This document shows, in pieces, positions 51,495 to 62,269 of a stretch of 64,000 nucleotides of DNA (position 1 is its first letter; the number at the start of each line of letters is the position of its first letter). The DNA comes from Plantago major (taxonomy: Eukaryota > Streptophyta > Magnoliopsida > Lamiales > Plantaginaceae), in NCBI GenBank assembly GCA_026545765.1, contig CM048839.1, forward strand, positions 2,046,001 through 2,110,000, in the 5' to 3' direction. The position numbers and the translations under genes are program-made. The notes under the pieces were generated by a model. That model did not search any database and was not told where the DNA came from. It saw nothing but the letters and a program-made list of their open reading frames with translations.

Positions 51495-51959
51495 CTGTAT
51501 TTAAACAAACAAAAAAGAATGAATAAAATATAGATAAATAGCTGGTAAATTTGTAAATATGAGTATTTAAGTTTGCATAGTTAAGTGGATTAGACCATAG
51601 GATGTAACATTATGAAAAATGAAAATCTTGTTGTGGAAGGGGAATACATGCGAAGCTTGTTATTGGATGAAGTAATAAACAAATTGATTTAAATTTATTT
51701 CCTTAGTTTGTGGATGAACCTACAAGTTCCTAAAAAATATGGGGCACCACCCACCGATATAGTCGGTGTGTGGGGCGGCAGGACTAGTTGACTGTGCCCA
51801 TTGGGTGGTGGGTACTTCACATATTACGGTTTATACTTTATATACTCATCTCAATCGAATGACCAGTTAATCAAGGTTAAGTACCATTAAACTAACTAGA
51901 GTTCTAACAATTATTGAGATAAGTATAAAATAAATAACACTAAGAATACCAGGTGTGAG

Positions 51960-52189
51960 ATTCTTACTAATAAAGAGTAATAGTACCGATTCTCTGGTTC
52001 TGGATTTCCACTCTCTTCTTCTCTCTTCCTTTTTCTCTTTAGCCTGTTTTATGCAAAAGAATTCCATAAAAAGTGTACCTTTTGATTCTTGTTTCTTGTG
52101 CAACCCATATCTCCACACACCCATTTACAGTTCACTCTTGATTTCAGGACCCTCAACTGCTTTCTCCTTCTTACTCTTCCTAATTTTTG
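51960..52189 (+). other. probable non-coding first exon of the GST gene
   Basis: A CT-rich leader (cactctcttcttctctcttc) ends at TTTTTG/GTGAGC (donor at 52190). The next good acceptor is GTGCAG at 53640-53645, upstream of the GST start codon. This gives a 1.46-kb 5'UTR intron. The start is approximate. Confidence 0.5.
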
Positions 52190-53706
52190 GTGAGCAACCA
52201 TCTTCTTGATTTATTTTTCTTTAATTTAGTGTTTCTTCAGAAATGATTATTTCAGTTCCTTGTTAAGTTTTCTAGTTATGGTATGATTGCCAATTTACTA
52301 TAGTTATGCAGGCATATGTTGTGAGTGGATTTAGTGGCTATCTGCTGTTTCTGGATGTCTTTTTAGACTTAAAGTTATGAAATCCAAATTATTCAAATTA
52401 AAATCCATAACTAGCTCAATATTCAAATGATCCTTTTAAGGTTTTCAAGATGAATTTGTCTCATTGGTCCATGTTATCAGTGGATAGTTACAGATACTGA
52501 TCTTTTGATGAACTATAGGTTCTGCTTATGTTGCCAAGTGAAGTTCTCGTATTGCTCGTTCCGTCTTGTTTATCTTTGTATACTCAGTTCACTTTTATCA
52601 ACACTGGGACACCTTCTAGTCTACTAATATATGTTAAGGTAACAGAAACGGTGATAGATATTTCTAGCTTTGGAAGTGCACCAACTGCTTTTGCAGTCTA
52701 TTTTTAATGTGGAGACGGTTTTACATCCTTCTTGATGATTTCGTGCAGCTCTTACTTAACACACAATGCCTTTTAAGTTCAAATCTGATCCTCCCAGTCT
52801 CTAAACTTAGTTAGTGTGAACCTGTATGATAGTGGTTGAAATTGGAAAAGATGAACTATGTTTCTTCTAGTTATGCACTTATCCTTATGGTGTGAGCTTA
52901 GCATTTTTGTCAATAGCTAGATGGCATTATCACAAGTAGCTCAATTTAACATGTAGGCCGCCAATTCGGCAATATAGCTGACTCTACTTTTGGCATTGTC
53001 CCCTCTACTTTGCCCGCATTCGACTGAATTGTTTTTTGTTATAGAATCCTGCTGCGCCACGAGTATCAATTGCAAAAATAGTCCATGCTTCATTGTGCCC
53101 TGAGTAGTCCATCTAGTTGATATTCATTGAAAGTATTTTAAGAATACTAGCCTAAACAAAGAGTTCGGTCACTACTTAGGACTGCTCTAGGTACCATGAA
53201 CTCTTCTTGGAAGGACCTCACTTCTAGAACAGCAGAGGAGCCCATAAGAGCATTATCCCATCTGATGAGATCTGTGGATGTCCTTCCATCTATCTAGCTT
53301 TCTTTTACGCACAAGTGTTTTTGATTTTTCGTGATTATGTAACTTTGCAGCACTGAGACTAGTATGCAGCATTTGCTCACTTCTATTACCATTCTTATTT
53401 CTAGAAACAACTTCAAAAATGTACATTACCTGATCATCTATAAGGCCAGTTAGTAAGAAAACTGAATTCCACGGTTAAATCAACTTCTGTTTGGTGTCCA
53501 TGAGAGATTGTTTCATCCATGTACTTTCTCCCCACATTGTTCCACTTGCTATGGAATGTTGACTTTTTTTATAGTGTGTATATGATGAATCAGCTGCCAC
53601 AACAATTCTTTTGCCATGAATGAGTTTTTCCTTATGTGCGTGCAGGTGTCTATTCAGAATACAATTCCATTAGTGTACTTAATAACAACTCAGTCTTGAA
53701 AAATCG

Positions 53707-53766
53707 ATGTGCACAACTCGATGCAGTTGTATCACCATCCATATTCCCTGGACAGCCAGAAAGTGA
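53707..53766 (+). other. short upstream ORF overlapping the GST start
   Basis: An ATG at 53707 opens a 19-residue frame that runs past the GST ATG (53721) in another frame and stops at 53766. If the 5'UTR is spliced as proposed, this is the first ATG after the acceptor and would lower GST translation or force leaky scanning. Confidence 0.55.
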
Positions 53767-54757
53767 GGCTTGCATTAGAAGAAAAAAACATCGATTACAC
53801 ATCATTCCATGTAAATCCTATCACAGGAAAGAATTTTGATTCCAGCATCTTCCGAAAGAACCCAAGCGGCGAACTTCCAGTTTTCCAGAATGGTTCCCAC
53901 ATCCTATATGACACCATAGAAATTATCCAGTATGTCTTATCACTTTTTCTTCTTCCATTTTGAATTCTATCGACCCTTGTTCAATTTTCACTCCAAGCAC
54001 ATTGAAAGAACAAAAGCTCATTTTTTATGAACTTTGTATGTTTCTCTTGACATCAAGCATTTTATATTCGGGTATACGTGTGAATAAATCATTCGCTTGG
54101 TTTGCTAGCTATTATTGGACTTGTGATTATACACGAGGAAACTAACATTTAGATTTGTTCAGGTATATAGAGAGAATCGCAGCAGTATCTTCCGTTGGTG
54201 ATGAATCCACTCTGAGCAGCGGAGAAGTCATCGAGTGGATCTACAAGATCCAACAATGGAATCCCAAGTTCTTTACCCTTTCCCACGTCCCACCCAAGTA
54301 CCGCCTCCCCGTTTCCAAGTTCTTAAGACGTGTACTAATTGCCAGGATGGCCGATTGTCCAGAACTAGCCAGCGCATACCACCGTAAGCTAAAAGAAGCC
54401 TATGAAACAGAAGAAAAATCAAATGATTCTGAAGTTCTAAGACGCAGTGAAGAACATCTCGACAGAATCTTGGATGAAGCAGAATGTAAACTCAACGAAA
54501 CTACGTATTTGGTGGGAGAAGAATTCACTTTAGCTGATGTTGCCTTCATTCCCTTACTGAGTCGACTCGATCTGTTGAACTTGGGAGAGAAGTACATCAA
54601 CACCCGGCCAAACGTAGCAGAGTATTGGACTATGGTGCGAAAACGGGCAAGTTACAAGAAGGTAATTGGGAGATACTTTGATGGGTGGAGAAGGCACAAA
54701 ACACTGCTCAAAACCTGGTGTTTTATCCGAGCCAGAATTTTGCTAAAACAATATTAG
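53721..54757 (+). CDS. TCHQD: glutathione S-transferase, TCHQD class
   Basis: Two coding exons, 53721-53929 (ending ATC CA before GTATGT) and 54163-54757, give 267 residues, close to the length of Arabidopsis TCHQD. The N-terminus is a thioredoxin-like GST domain: MQLYHHPYSLDSQKVRLALE with the active-site Ser region, then NPSGELPVFQNGSHILYDT with the cis-Pro and the glutathione-binding region. The second exon is the all-helical C-terminal domain: YIERIA, FLRRVLIARMADCPELA, SEEHLDRILDEAECKL, EEFTLADVAFIPLLSRLDLL and RPNVAEYW. The basic tail (GWRRHKTLLKTWCFIRARIL) is characteristic of this class. The class is named after tetrachlorohydroquinone dehalogenase and its plant substrate is unclear. 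Identification is firm. Confidence 0.95.
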
Positions 54758-55203
54758 AAAGATTGCTGTTTTTGGAGATGTTGATGAAGAATTGTAAAGG
54801 ATCGTATTTTATCAGTGTTGTTTCCACTGGGATAGAAAGCTATGTTCGTATAAGTGTAAATTTGATGGCATTTTGTTGGGTGATTGGAATGAGTGTAAAT
54901 GATTTGTTGATTCAGAAAGACATGCTCAAGGATATGCCCTTTTGTTTACTTTCATTACAACTGTTATCCGTTTAACATTCTTATCGGACGAGTAAATGCT
55001 CGACTCACATGTCAAGTAATCGTTAATGCTCGACTCGTATAATACCAATCGTTTCAAAAGTGTTATTCTGAAAAAATTAACAAAAGAAAATTAAGGATCA
55101 CCGGTTGTACTAAAAAGGAAATTAATTGTCCAAAATTACCCTACCGACCCGAAAGAAAAGTAAAATTTAATTTGAACACCAAATAAGACTAAAAAGAAGT
55201 TGG
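54758..55203. other. 3'UTR of the GST gene and spacer
   Basis: About 250 bp of 3'UTR-like sequence, then AT-rich spacer up to the first copy of the triplicated locus. No gene seen. Confidence 0.45.
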
Positions 55204-55880
55204 AGGCTCAGATCCGAGTATTCGGAAAATGGGAAACCGGCCACGCCATGGCTGCGAATCACCGGTTGCACTAAAAAGCACCATCCGGGTCGCCCCGCCA
55301 AGATACGGGTCGAATAATCCCAAATTACCAGACCCATTAATTTCAGCTCAATCAAAGCCATTTCGATAATACATCGGAAAGAAATCATCACAGCCTCTTG
55401 AAACAATCATATACTAGTACTCCCTGCGATCCCAGTAATGAAACTGAAACAGAACTGAAGAGAACAGAACCTACATTCGCCAATTGCCAGTTTTTCAGTT
55501 GAGAAAATACTGAAAAATGCAATCTCAGCTAAAGCAGAAGCAGAAGCGAAAGAAAAGCATTTGCAAATTGCGATTTCCACAGACAGAAACAAGCAAAGGG
55601 GCTGTTGGATTTTTGTGGGATTTCATTGGCGAACAGTGAGGAGCAACCACCCCTGAGAAATTCCCGTCTCACTGTTGGCCTCCATTTTCGGCTTTGATTT
55701 TTGAGATGAGCTGAAATGGGTGAGGTTTGTGGTGTCGAGGGTTTCGGATTTATTGACGTTTTCGTTACCTTTTTGCCCTTGTTTCACTCTGTATTTACGC
55801 AGCTGATCAGTTAGTATTAGTGGGTGGGGAGGGGTAGGTTTGACAATTCAGCATCAGGAATTGGACAACTTTTCATGGGT
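55204..55880. ncRNA. unidentified conserved locus, copy 1 of 3
   Basis: Two blocks are strongly conserved among three copies. Block B (55204-55395) contains 'ccatccgggtcgccccgcca' and 'aggctcagatccgagtat'. Block A (about 55631-55680) contains AACAGTGAG ... CTCACTGTT, a 9-bp hairpin stem. A weaker homologous tail (gggtgaggtttg..., ttttgcccttg...) runs to about 55880. On the plus strand block B has GCCATGGCT at 55245-55253, opening MAANHRLH then stop. On the minus strand an open frame starts MGLVIWDYSTRILAGRPGW. Neither frame is clearly the coding one, so a structured non-coding RNA is as likely as a small peptide. Family not recognised. Confidence 0.4.
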
Positions 55881-55911
55881 GTTGGTTCAACTTCCTAGGA
55901 GATGTATAAAG

Positions 55912-56162
55912 TAGGGGGGATACGAATCTAACATGTGTCGCTAATATGTTCGGTTCGTGTTCGACGAACATTACAAGTTAGTGTTTGCGTCCCGTTCGAT
56001 TTTTTTTATGCTTTATATATGATACACCTGTTCGTCTCGTTTGCATTCATCTCAGGTCGCTTGCATTCAACATCTCGGTTCGGTCAAACCGAACTCTAAC
56101 TAAATATTGACCGAGCTTTTTCGTGAACATTTCGCAAACGTTTAGTTCGTAGGCCACCCCTA
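55912..56162. mobile_element. short hAT-type non-autonomous element
   Basis: It starts TAGGGGGGATACG and ends GGCCACCCCTA, matching hAT ends (TAGGGGTGG-like). Flanks GTATAAAG (55904-55911) and GCATAGAG (56163-56170) agree at 6 of 8 positions, consistent with an old 8-bp target duplication. The interior has CGGTTCG / CGAACC inverted pieces and no ORF. Confidence 0.65.
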
Positions 56163-56831
56163 GCATAGAGTAAATGAAAACACTTTCCCATTGTTTGAAA
56201 ATTAACTTGACTCGACTTAAGTTGATTTATTTGTCAAAAATGCATTTTCTTCCCATTCTACACTATGTTATTACTATTCATCAACTCTAAATTTAATCTC
56301 AAGTCGAGTTTTGAGTCGATTGTTAAACATCAAGTTTATTCTTCTTTTATTTTTTCATTTTCCCAAGTATTTTCATTTAGCTTCACGTTATCCTTATAAC
56401 ATTTGCCACTCACTAAATCCACGCTTAACTTAGGGATTTGACGAATATTGAACTCCATTCATTATGGTTCGGGCATGTCTTGCTCGACAGGATAATTGAA
56501 TGGAGTCCGAACTTCATGTTGGCAATTGTTTCTTTCCTGTCCTTGTGTGATTATTACCAATTTATCGAAACTGTTGAGACTAATTCGGCTCAATAGTTTA
56601 GTTTTTCTATATATTAATATGTTACAATTTTAAATTTGGCGTTGTTACAAGTCACTCAGATCCGAACTCATTATTAGTCAAATCTGAACTATATTACAAT
56701 TTCAGGCTCGTATTGATAGCACGGGCTGACATTCCATTCAATTAGAGTTCGATTCGAGTTAAATGATTAAGCTTAATTTGTTGAAACCACTATCTAAATA
56801 TATGGACGGAGCCGGAGGGGTATGGCATCGA

Positions 56832-57818
56832 CTCCCTCCGTCTCTTAAAAGATGTCCCGTTTTATTGTTCATGTACAAAAATTAGGGCTGAGCATAAAAC
56901 CCACCCGCGTCGACCGTCTGCCTTTCACCCGCACCCGCCAACTAATTTTTTTATAAAATGTGTGGTGGTTTAAATTTTTTTCACCCGTCATTAGTGGGTG
57001 GGTGGTGGGTTGGATGGGAGCAACTCGCGACCCACCCACTATTTTTATGTATGTATGTATGTAGGTATATGTTTGTGAATTTAAGTATAGATAGATATAG
57101 TTTAAGTGAGCCTACAACTCTTCTTTTTAAGCACTATTTCGTCTTTCATTTTTCCAATCACCACTCGTTATTCTCAGCTTATGTCATGTATTCAAGCAAA
57201 CTAACACAAGTTGATAACTTCTTGGGTCAACATTTCATCCATTACTGCGTGAAAATCTTTAAAATAAGTAAAGAAGGATAATTACTTCAAAAGGATCACT
57301 ACTGCGTGAAAATCTTTAAAATTAAATAAAGAAGGATAACTACTTTAAAAGAATCACTACATTCTTTGTTCAGAACATGCTCTTTGTTGCTAATTTATTT
57401 TTTGATTGCACATCTACTTCTGCACAAGTTGCAAATTTTTACTTTATCCATTTTTAACTATATTCACCCGCCTATCCACCCGTCACCCGCCCGTAATTTT
57501 TATCACTCGAACCGTCGCGGGTTGAAAAAATATTCTATCCGCCTCGGTCTATAATTATAATCACCCGCCATAGGTGGATCGGTTTGATTTTTTGTAAAAA
57601 CCCGCCCGCGCTCCCCTAACAAAAATCATGGGGAATAATATTATAAAACTAAATAATGCATAGGTTTTCTTTATAACTTTAGTTGTAGTTTTTTTTTACT
57701 GCTTAAGTTACTTTTAAATTTTTAACTTTATTAATGGTAGTAGTTAATATAAAATTATATAATTGTTTTCAAAATGACAAAGGAATGAAAGACAAATGTG
57801 AACAAATTATGGAGGGAG
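56832..57818. mobile_element. Stowaway-type MITE split by a hAT insertion
   Basis: The left end CTCCCTCCGTCTCTTAAAAG (56832) pairs with a right end that reads CTCCCTCCATAATTTG in reverse (ends 57818, followed by TA). The left flank reads GA instead of TA. Taking out the 736-bp hAT element and one 8-bp duplication leaves an ordinary short MITE of about 240 bp. Confidence 0.65.
56883..57618. mobile_element. nested hAT-type non-autonomous element, 736 bp
   Basis: It begins TAGGGCTGAGC and ends with the reverse of TAGGGGAGCGC. A perfect 8-bp target duplication ACAAAAAT flanks it (56875-56882 and 57619-57626). The ends are rich in CCCACCCGC / GCGGGTGG blocks. The interior carries a roughly 60-bp tandem duplication (actgcgtgaaaatctttaaa at about 57243 and 57301). 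No transposase frame. Confidence 0.85.
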
Positions 57819-57931
57819 TATGTTATTAATGAAAATACTATTTCTAACATATAATTTTAGTTGAAATTTAAATAAATGATAACTCCAAAATAAAATTAAG
57901 AAAATAAAGAACAAAAAAATAGTAAAGTTGG

Positions 57932-58650
57932 AGGCTCAGATCCGAGTATCGGGCAAATGAGAAACCGGCCACGCCATGGCTGCAAATCACCGGTTGCACT
58001 TTTAAGTGCCATCCGGGTCGCCCCGCCAAGATACGGGCCGAATAATCCCAAATTGCCAGACCCATTAATTTCAGGTCAATCAAAGCCATTTCGATAACAC
58101 ATCGGAAAGAAATCATCACAGCCTGCCTCTTAAAAATAATTACATACATACTCCCTCCGTTTCCAGAAATCAAACAAACAGATTGATGGATTATCATCGT
58201 CAGAGTGAAGCTGAATAATTCCAATTTCCAGTTCAGATAGTACTGGGAAAAACCAATGTCACTTCAACAACACCACGTCTGCTAAAGTAGTAGCAGGTGA
58301 AGCAGAAACAGAAGAATTAGCATTGCAATTTTCCCAGAAAGAAATAAAGGGGCTGTTGGATTTTTGTGGATAATCATCGGCGAACAGTGAGGAGCAACCA
58401 CCCCTAATAAATCCCATCTCACTGTTGGCCTCAATTTGGCTTTGATTTTTCAGATGACCTGAAATGGGTGAGATTTGATTGTGTTCCAGGGTTTGGCATT
58501 TATGGATGTTTCCGTTACCTGTTTGCCCTTGTTTGAGTCCGCATTTACGCAACTGATTAGAGTTAATATTTGTGGGTCGGGAGGGGTAGGTTTGGTAATT
58601 CAGGTTTTCATGAATTGGACAATCTTTTTTATGGGTGTTGACTAGGTTCA
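57932..58650. ncRNA. unidentified conserved locus, copy 2 of 3
   Basis: Block B at 57932-58124 differs from copy 1 at about a dozen positions in the first 133 and has no indels there. Block A is at 58381-58430 with the same AACAGTGAG/CTCACTGTT stem. A tail to about 58640 is recognisable (gggtgagatttg, tttgcccttgtttgag, gggaggggtaggtttgg). Plus-strand ATG at 57976 reads MAANHRLHF then stop. Minus-strand frame starts MGLAIWDYSARILAGRPGW. The loop between the stem arms and the spacer between blocks have diverged, as expected for spacer sequence under weak constraint. Confidence 0.4.
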
Positions 58651-58907
58651 AGTATCGGTGAGACACCACTGGTCTGGTAGTTGGTTCAAAACTTCAACTT
58701 TCTAGAATGTGCAATTGATCGATCATTCTACACGTAGGGATATGTTGTGTGACTTGAATTTTAACAACTCCATTGGTTAAAGCAGATCAGGATCTCTTTT
58801 ACTTCAACTGAAAACTCATTTCAGTTCAGTTCTGCTTAGTTATATTTTATACTACAATTCAGTTTATTTCAGTTCAGAAAATTGTAGTTGAATAGAACAG
58901 AGCCTAA

Positions 58908-59310
58908 CTGTTTGGTATAGAGTTAAAAAAATTGAATTAATTTTTTTTAGTTAATGAATAGTAACTGATTTAAAATTGAGTTATAAAAAATAGTGTTTGA
59001 AATAGAGTTAAAAAATTATAGGGTTTATATGATTGTTATATAGGGTGTGTAAGAATAAATTGATGTGTGTAAGAATGAAGTAATGTGTTTGATATTTTTT
59101 ACAGTTATATGATTTGTTTAAATGTTGTTTGATTGGTTTAGAATTGTTATTTTGATTGAAAAGGTAAAGAGTAAGAGTATGATAGAAAAAGAATGATGAT
59201 TGTTTAGTGGAGAAAAAATTGAGTTAAATTTGTTACTGTATAAGATACAAAACAAATACGCTGGAACATTTTAACGAATGAATAGTAGCTCTTACTGGTA
59301 TACCAAATAG
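58908..59310. mobile_element. candidate MITE with short inverted ends
   Basis: CTGTTTGGTATAGAGTT at 58908 pairs with CTATTTGGTATACCAG read in reverse from 59310. The interior is AT-rich and repetitive (gtgtaagaat twice, 'gagttaaaaaa' twice). Target duplication not identified. Assignment tentative. Confidence 0.45.
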
Positions 59311-59736
59311 GCTGTAAAAGACTGCATTCAACTCGTTCAATAAAGTGATCGAGTCGAACTCAATCTTTTCATTTACCCAGCCATATTAACTCTGCTTGGT
59401 TATACTACTTGACATGAGTATTAATGTTTTTAAATATAAGTGTAATGTTTTAAACAATATATGTAATATGTTATGAGTGAACATTTTATATAATTATTTA
59501 TGTATATCTATGTTCTTATTAAATTTTTTAATGGTCCTAGATATAAGTGTAATATTTATCGGTATTTTTAGCATTTATAAATATGATTTCTCAGAAGAAT
59601 TACTCATTTTAGTTTACATGTAGTAATTCTAATACATTTAACTTGGACTCGAGCTCGCTTTCAATTAATTTGATGTTCTTTTGGAGTATAATGCATTGAC
59701 TCTAGGCACTAGTAAACTAGAGTGAGTTGAGTTATA

Positions 59737-59988
59737 CTCCCTCCGTTCCATAGATTTCTTTCTATTTTTTCATTTTGGGCGTTCCATTAAAAACTTTCCA
59801 TTTACTTTTATGAAAATCCACTATCGTCATTATTAATATTTTAATCTCTATCTTTCATACTTTTTCAATTCTCTTTCTTACTTTTTACTATACACTTACT
59901 ACTTTATCTATATAAACCCATTTTTTACTCAAATTTCTTAAAATTTGTGCAAAAATAAAATGGAAAGAAATTGGTGGAATGGAGGGAG
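59737..59988. mobile_element. Stowaway MITE, 252 bp
   Basis: TA target duplication at 59735-59736 and 59989-59990. Ends CTCCCTCCGTTCCA and its inverse TGGAATGGAGGGAG. The inner arms 'tagatttctttctattttt' and 'aaaatggaaagaaatt' are also complementary. Classic Tc1/mariner-related Stowaway. Confidence 0.9.
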
Positions 59989-59994
59989 TAAAAT

Positions 59995-60255
59995 ACTTCC
60001 TCCGGGTCCGTCCCGGAGAACTTCATACATTAGGGTTAGCGCGCAGTTTTATACAAAAATTTAAATCAATGATAGAATATAAAAAAGGTGATAAAAAATG
60101 TACTTTTAGTGGCAAAAGGTGTAATTTGAATTTAAATTTGAGATTGTTTATTATTTGTTGAGTATGGGGTTTCTTCCTTTTTTTGGTAATATATGAAGTT
60201 ATGTGAGACGGCTAAAAGTGACAAATGTATAAAGTTATACGGGACGGAAGGATTA
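59995..60255. mobile_element. second Stowaway-like MITE abutting the first
   Basis: The left end TTCCTCCGGGTCCGTCCCGG with 'agaacttcatacatt' pairs with the right end, which in reverse reads TAATCCTTCCGTCCCGTATA with 'actttatacattt'. It starts within a few bases of the end of the preceding MITE. Confidence 0.75.
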
Positions 60256-60770
60256 CTTGACCTGGCACACGGTTCGTTGAACACAAACTATCCACAGTTG
60301 CACACACATCATATTTTTTTTTTATTATGAAATTAGATATTGTATTCTATGTTCTTTTTAGAAGTAACTAAATCTACGTTTTTTCAGGGTAAGAAGGGGT
60401 AGAGAAAATGCCTCAACTGAAATCCTTTTAACATGGTTATTCAGTAAATAATGTGTAATCTTAGATCACTTAAAGTTATTTATGTGTATTACAGTATTAC
60501 TCCATTCATCTCGTAAATTTTATATATACTTTATTTTCCCATAAATTTTAATTTCCCTTAAATCTATATACACTATAAATTAAAGATGGACATCACACCA
60601 CCCATAAAAATGAATTAAAAATATTACAAACAATGAAATAAAAAACATTTTTGATGCCTATGTATACATAAAAATAAAAAATGAAAGGGACAAAGGTTAA
60701 TTCGTAAAAGAAGCCCTTGAGAAAGCAAAATTTGGTTTCAAAGCAAAGCAAGACAGAAACAAAAACCATG

Positions 60771-61560
60771 AGGCTCAGATCCGAGTATGAGGCAGCAGGG
60801 AAACCGACAACGCCATGGCTGCGAATCACCGGTTGCACCCGAAAGTGCCATCCGGGTCGCCCCGCCAAGATACGGGTCGAATTAACCCCAATTGCCAGAC
60901 CCATTTCAGCTCAACCAAAGCTTCTACGATAGATACTTCGGAAACAAAACAAATCAAATCATCACAGCCTCTTCATACATTTCCAACCCTCTCCACCCAA
61001 TCGAAATTAACAAGTCCTTTATGTAATTGAATTGCCAGTAAAGCAACTTCAGTATGTTGGATAATTGGCGCAAGAATATATATATTCCAGTTGTCTTGTC
61101 TGTGTATATACTATACTATACTATATATATAAATTAACAAAACTGGGAAATTTTGATTGTGGGCTGAGCAAGAAAGAGGATCATAACAAACACAGACAGA
61201 CAATATGATTGATCGATAACAATTTGCATTTCCCAGAAAAGAATTTGGGGCTGTTTGGTTTAGAGAGAGATTCATCGGCGAACAGTGAGGAGTAACCACC
61301 CCCTGAAAATCCCAGCTCACTGTTGCCTCCTCTTTGCTTTGACTGTGAAATGAGCTGAAATGGGTGAGCTTTGGTTCTGTCGAGAGCTTTGGATTTATTC
61401 TTGTTTTCGTTACTGTTTTGCCCTTGTTTTGAGGTGGTATTTGCAGCTGGGTCAGAGATGAGTCTCCTGAGTGGACAAGAGTAATTTTGATAATTTAGCA
61501 TCATGTACTGTGTGACTATGACAACTTTTTAGGGGATTTGATTGGGTGTTGGCATCGGCA
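60771..61560. ncRNA. unidentified conserved locus, copy 3 of 3
   Basis: The most diverged copy, but block B (60771-60977) keeps 'aggctcagatccgagtat', 'cgccatggctgcgaatcacc' and 'gccatccgggtcgccccgcc'. Block A (about 61279-61325) keeps the AACAGTGAG ... CTCACTGTT stem. Plus-strand ATG at 60815 opens a longer frame than in the other copies, 71 residues, starting MAANHRLHPKVPSG. The minus strand again starts MGLAIGVNSTRILAGRPGW. A minus-strand frame through block A reads SELGFSGGGYSSLFADE; copy 2 has a related reading (SEMGFIRGGCSSLFADD), but in copy 1 this frame is shifted by one base. Confidence 0.4.
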
Positions 61561-62269
61561 GGAAACACTGGCCTTAGTTTTGGACACAAGTAACAAGGGT
61601 TGTATATATTATGCACTCCGTCCCGGATTTAACTTTACACTGTCCGAATGCAAGTTTTATGAGAATAGTACTCCATCCGTTTCAAAGAAATATTTCCATT
61701 AAATTTACAATGATAGTGATGGAGCGTGAGAAAACAATATTGAATCATAAAGTCTTTCTAAAAGATATTTTTTATTTGGAATAGTATTCCTAATCCATTT
61801 TAAAACAAAACTCATTTATAATAGGAAGAAAAGCACTTTGCCCATTAAGTTTATATGTTTGTATGGTTTGCCAACTTTTTTAGGTTTTGAAACCCCCTCC
61901 CCCAAAAACTTTAAAATGCCTGGTGGCATCCCCTTATAAATGCTTTCTGTTGATGTGTACCACACGCTCTGACTAATGAATTCTCTAGACAATAACTCTA
62001 AAGTCCACATAGCAACACATTTAAAAGTTATGTGGCACACGCAACCTAACAAAGATCAAAAAGAAAAACGCACAAACAATCACGGGGCATATTACTTTTT
62101 TTTTTTTATTTATAATAACATGTCAAAAGTTGACAAATATATAAATGTTACACTATGGAAAAAGGCATGATTTCAATGATTCAATATTTCGTCTAAAGCC
62201 ATCCTAATCCTAAAAGGCCATAGTTTTAATTCATGAAATTGGCGTTTAATCATTTACTAAATTCTATAC
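61561..62269. other. intergenic with MITE remnants
   Basis: Pieces such as 'tgcactccgtcccggattt' (61613) and 'gtactccatccgtttcaaag' (61668) look like ends of Stowaway-type MITEs, but matching partner ends were not clear. No gene seen. Confidence 0.4.

Noticed and set aside
51735..51815. GC-rich 'caccacccaccgatatagtcggtg' segment as a regulatory hairpin or tRNA-like gene
   Set aside because: Short imperfect palindrome only; no cloverleaf, no A/B boxes, and no second copy seen in the window.
55204..55395. Block B as 5S rRNA, 7SL RNA or a TPP riboswitch
   Set aside because: None of the hallmark sequences of those RNAs could be matched by eye.
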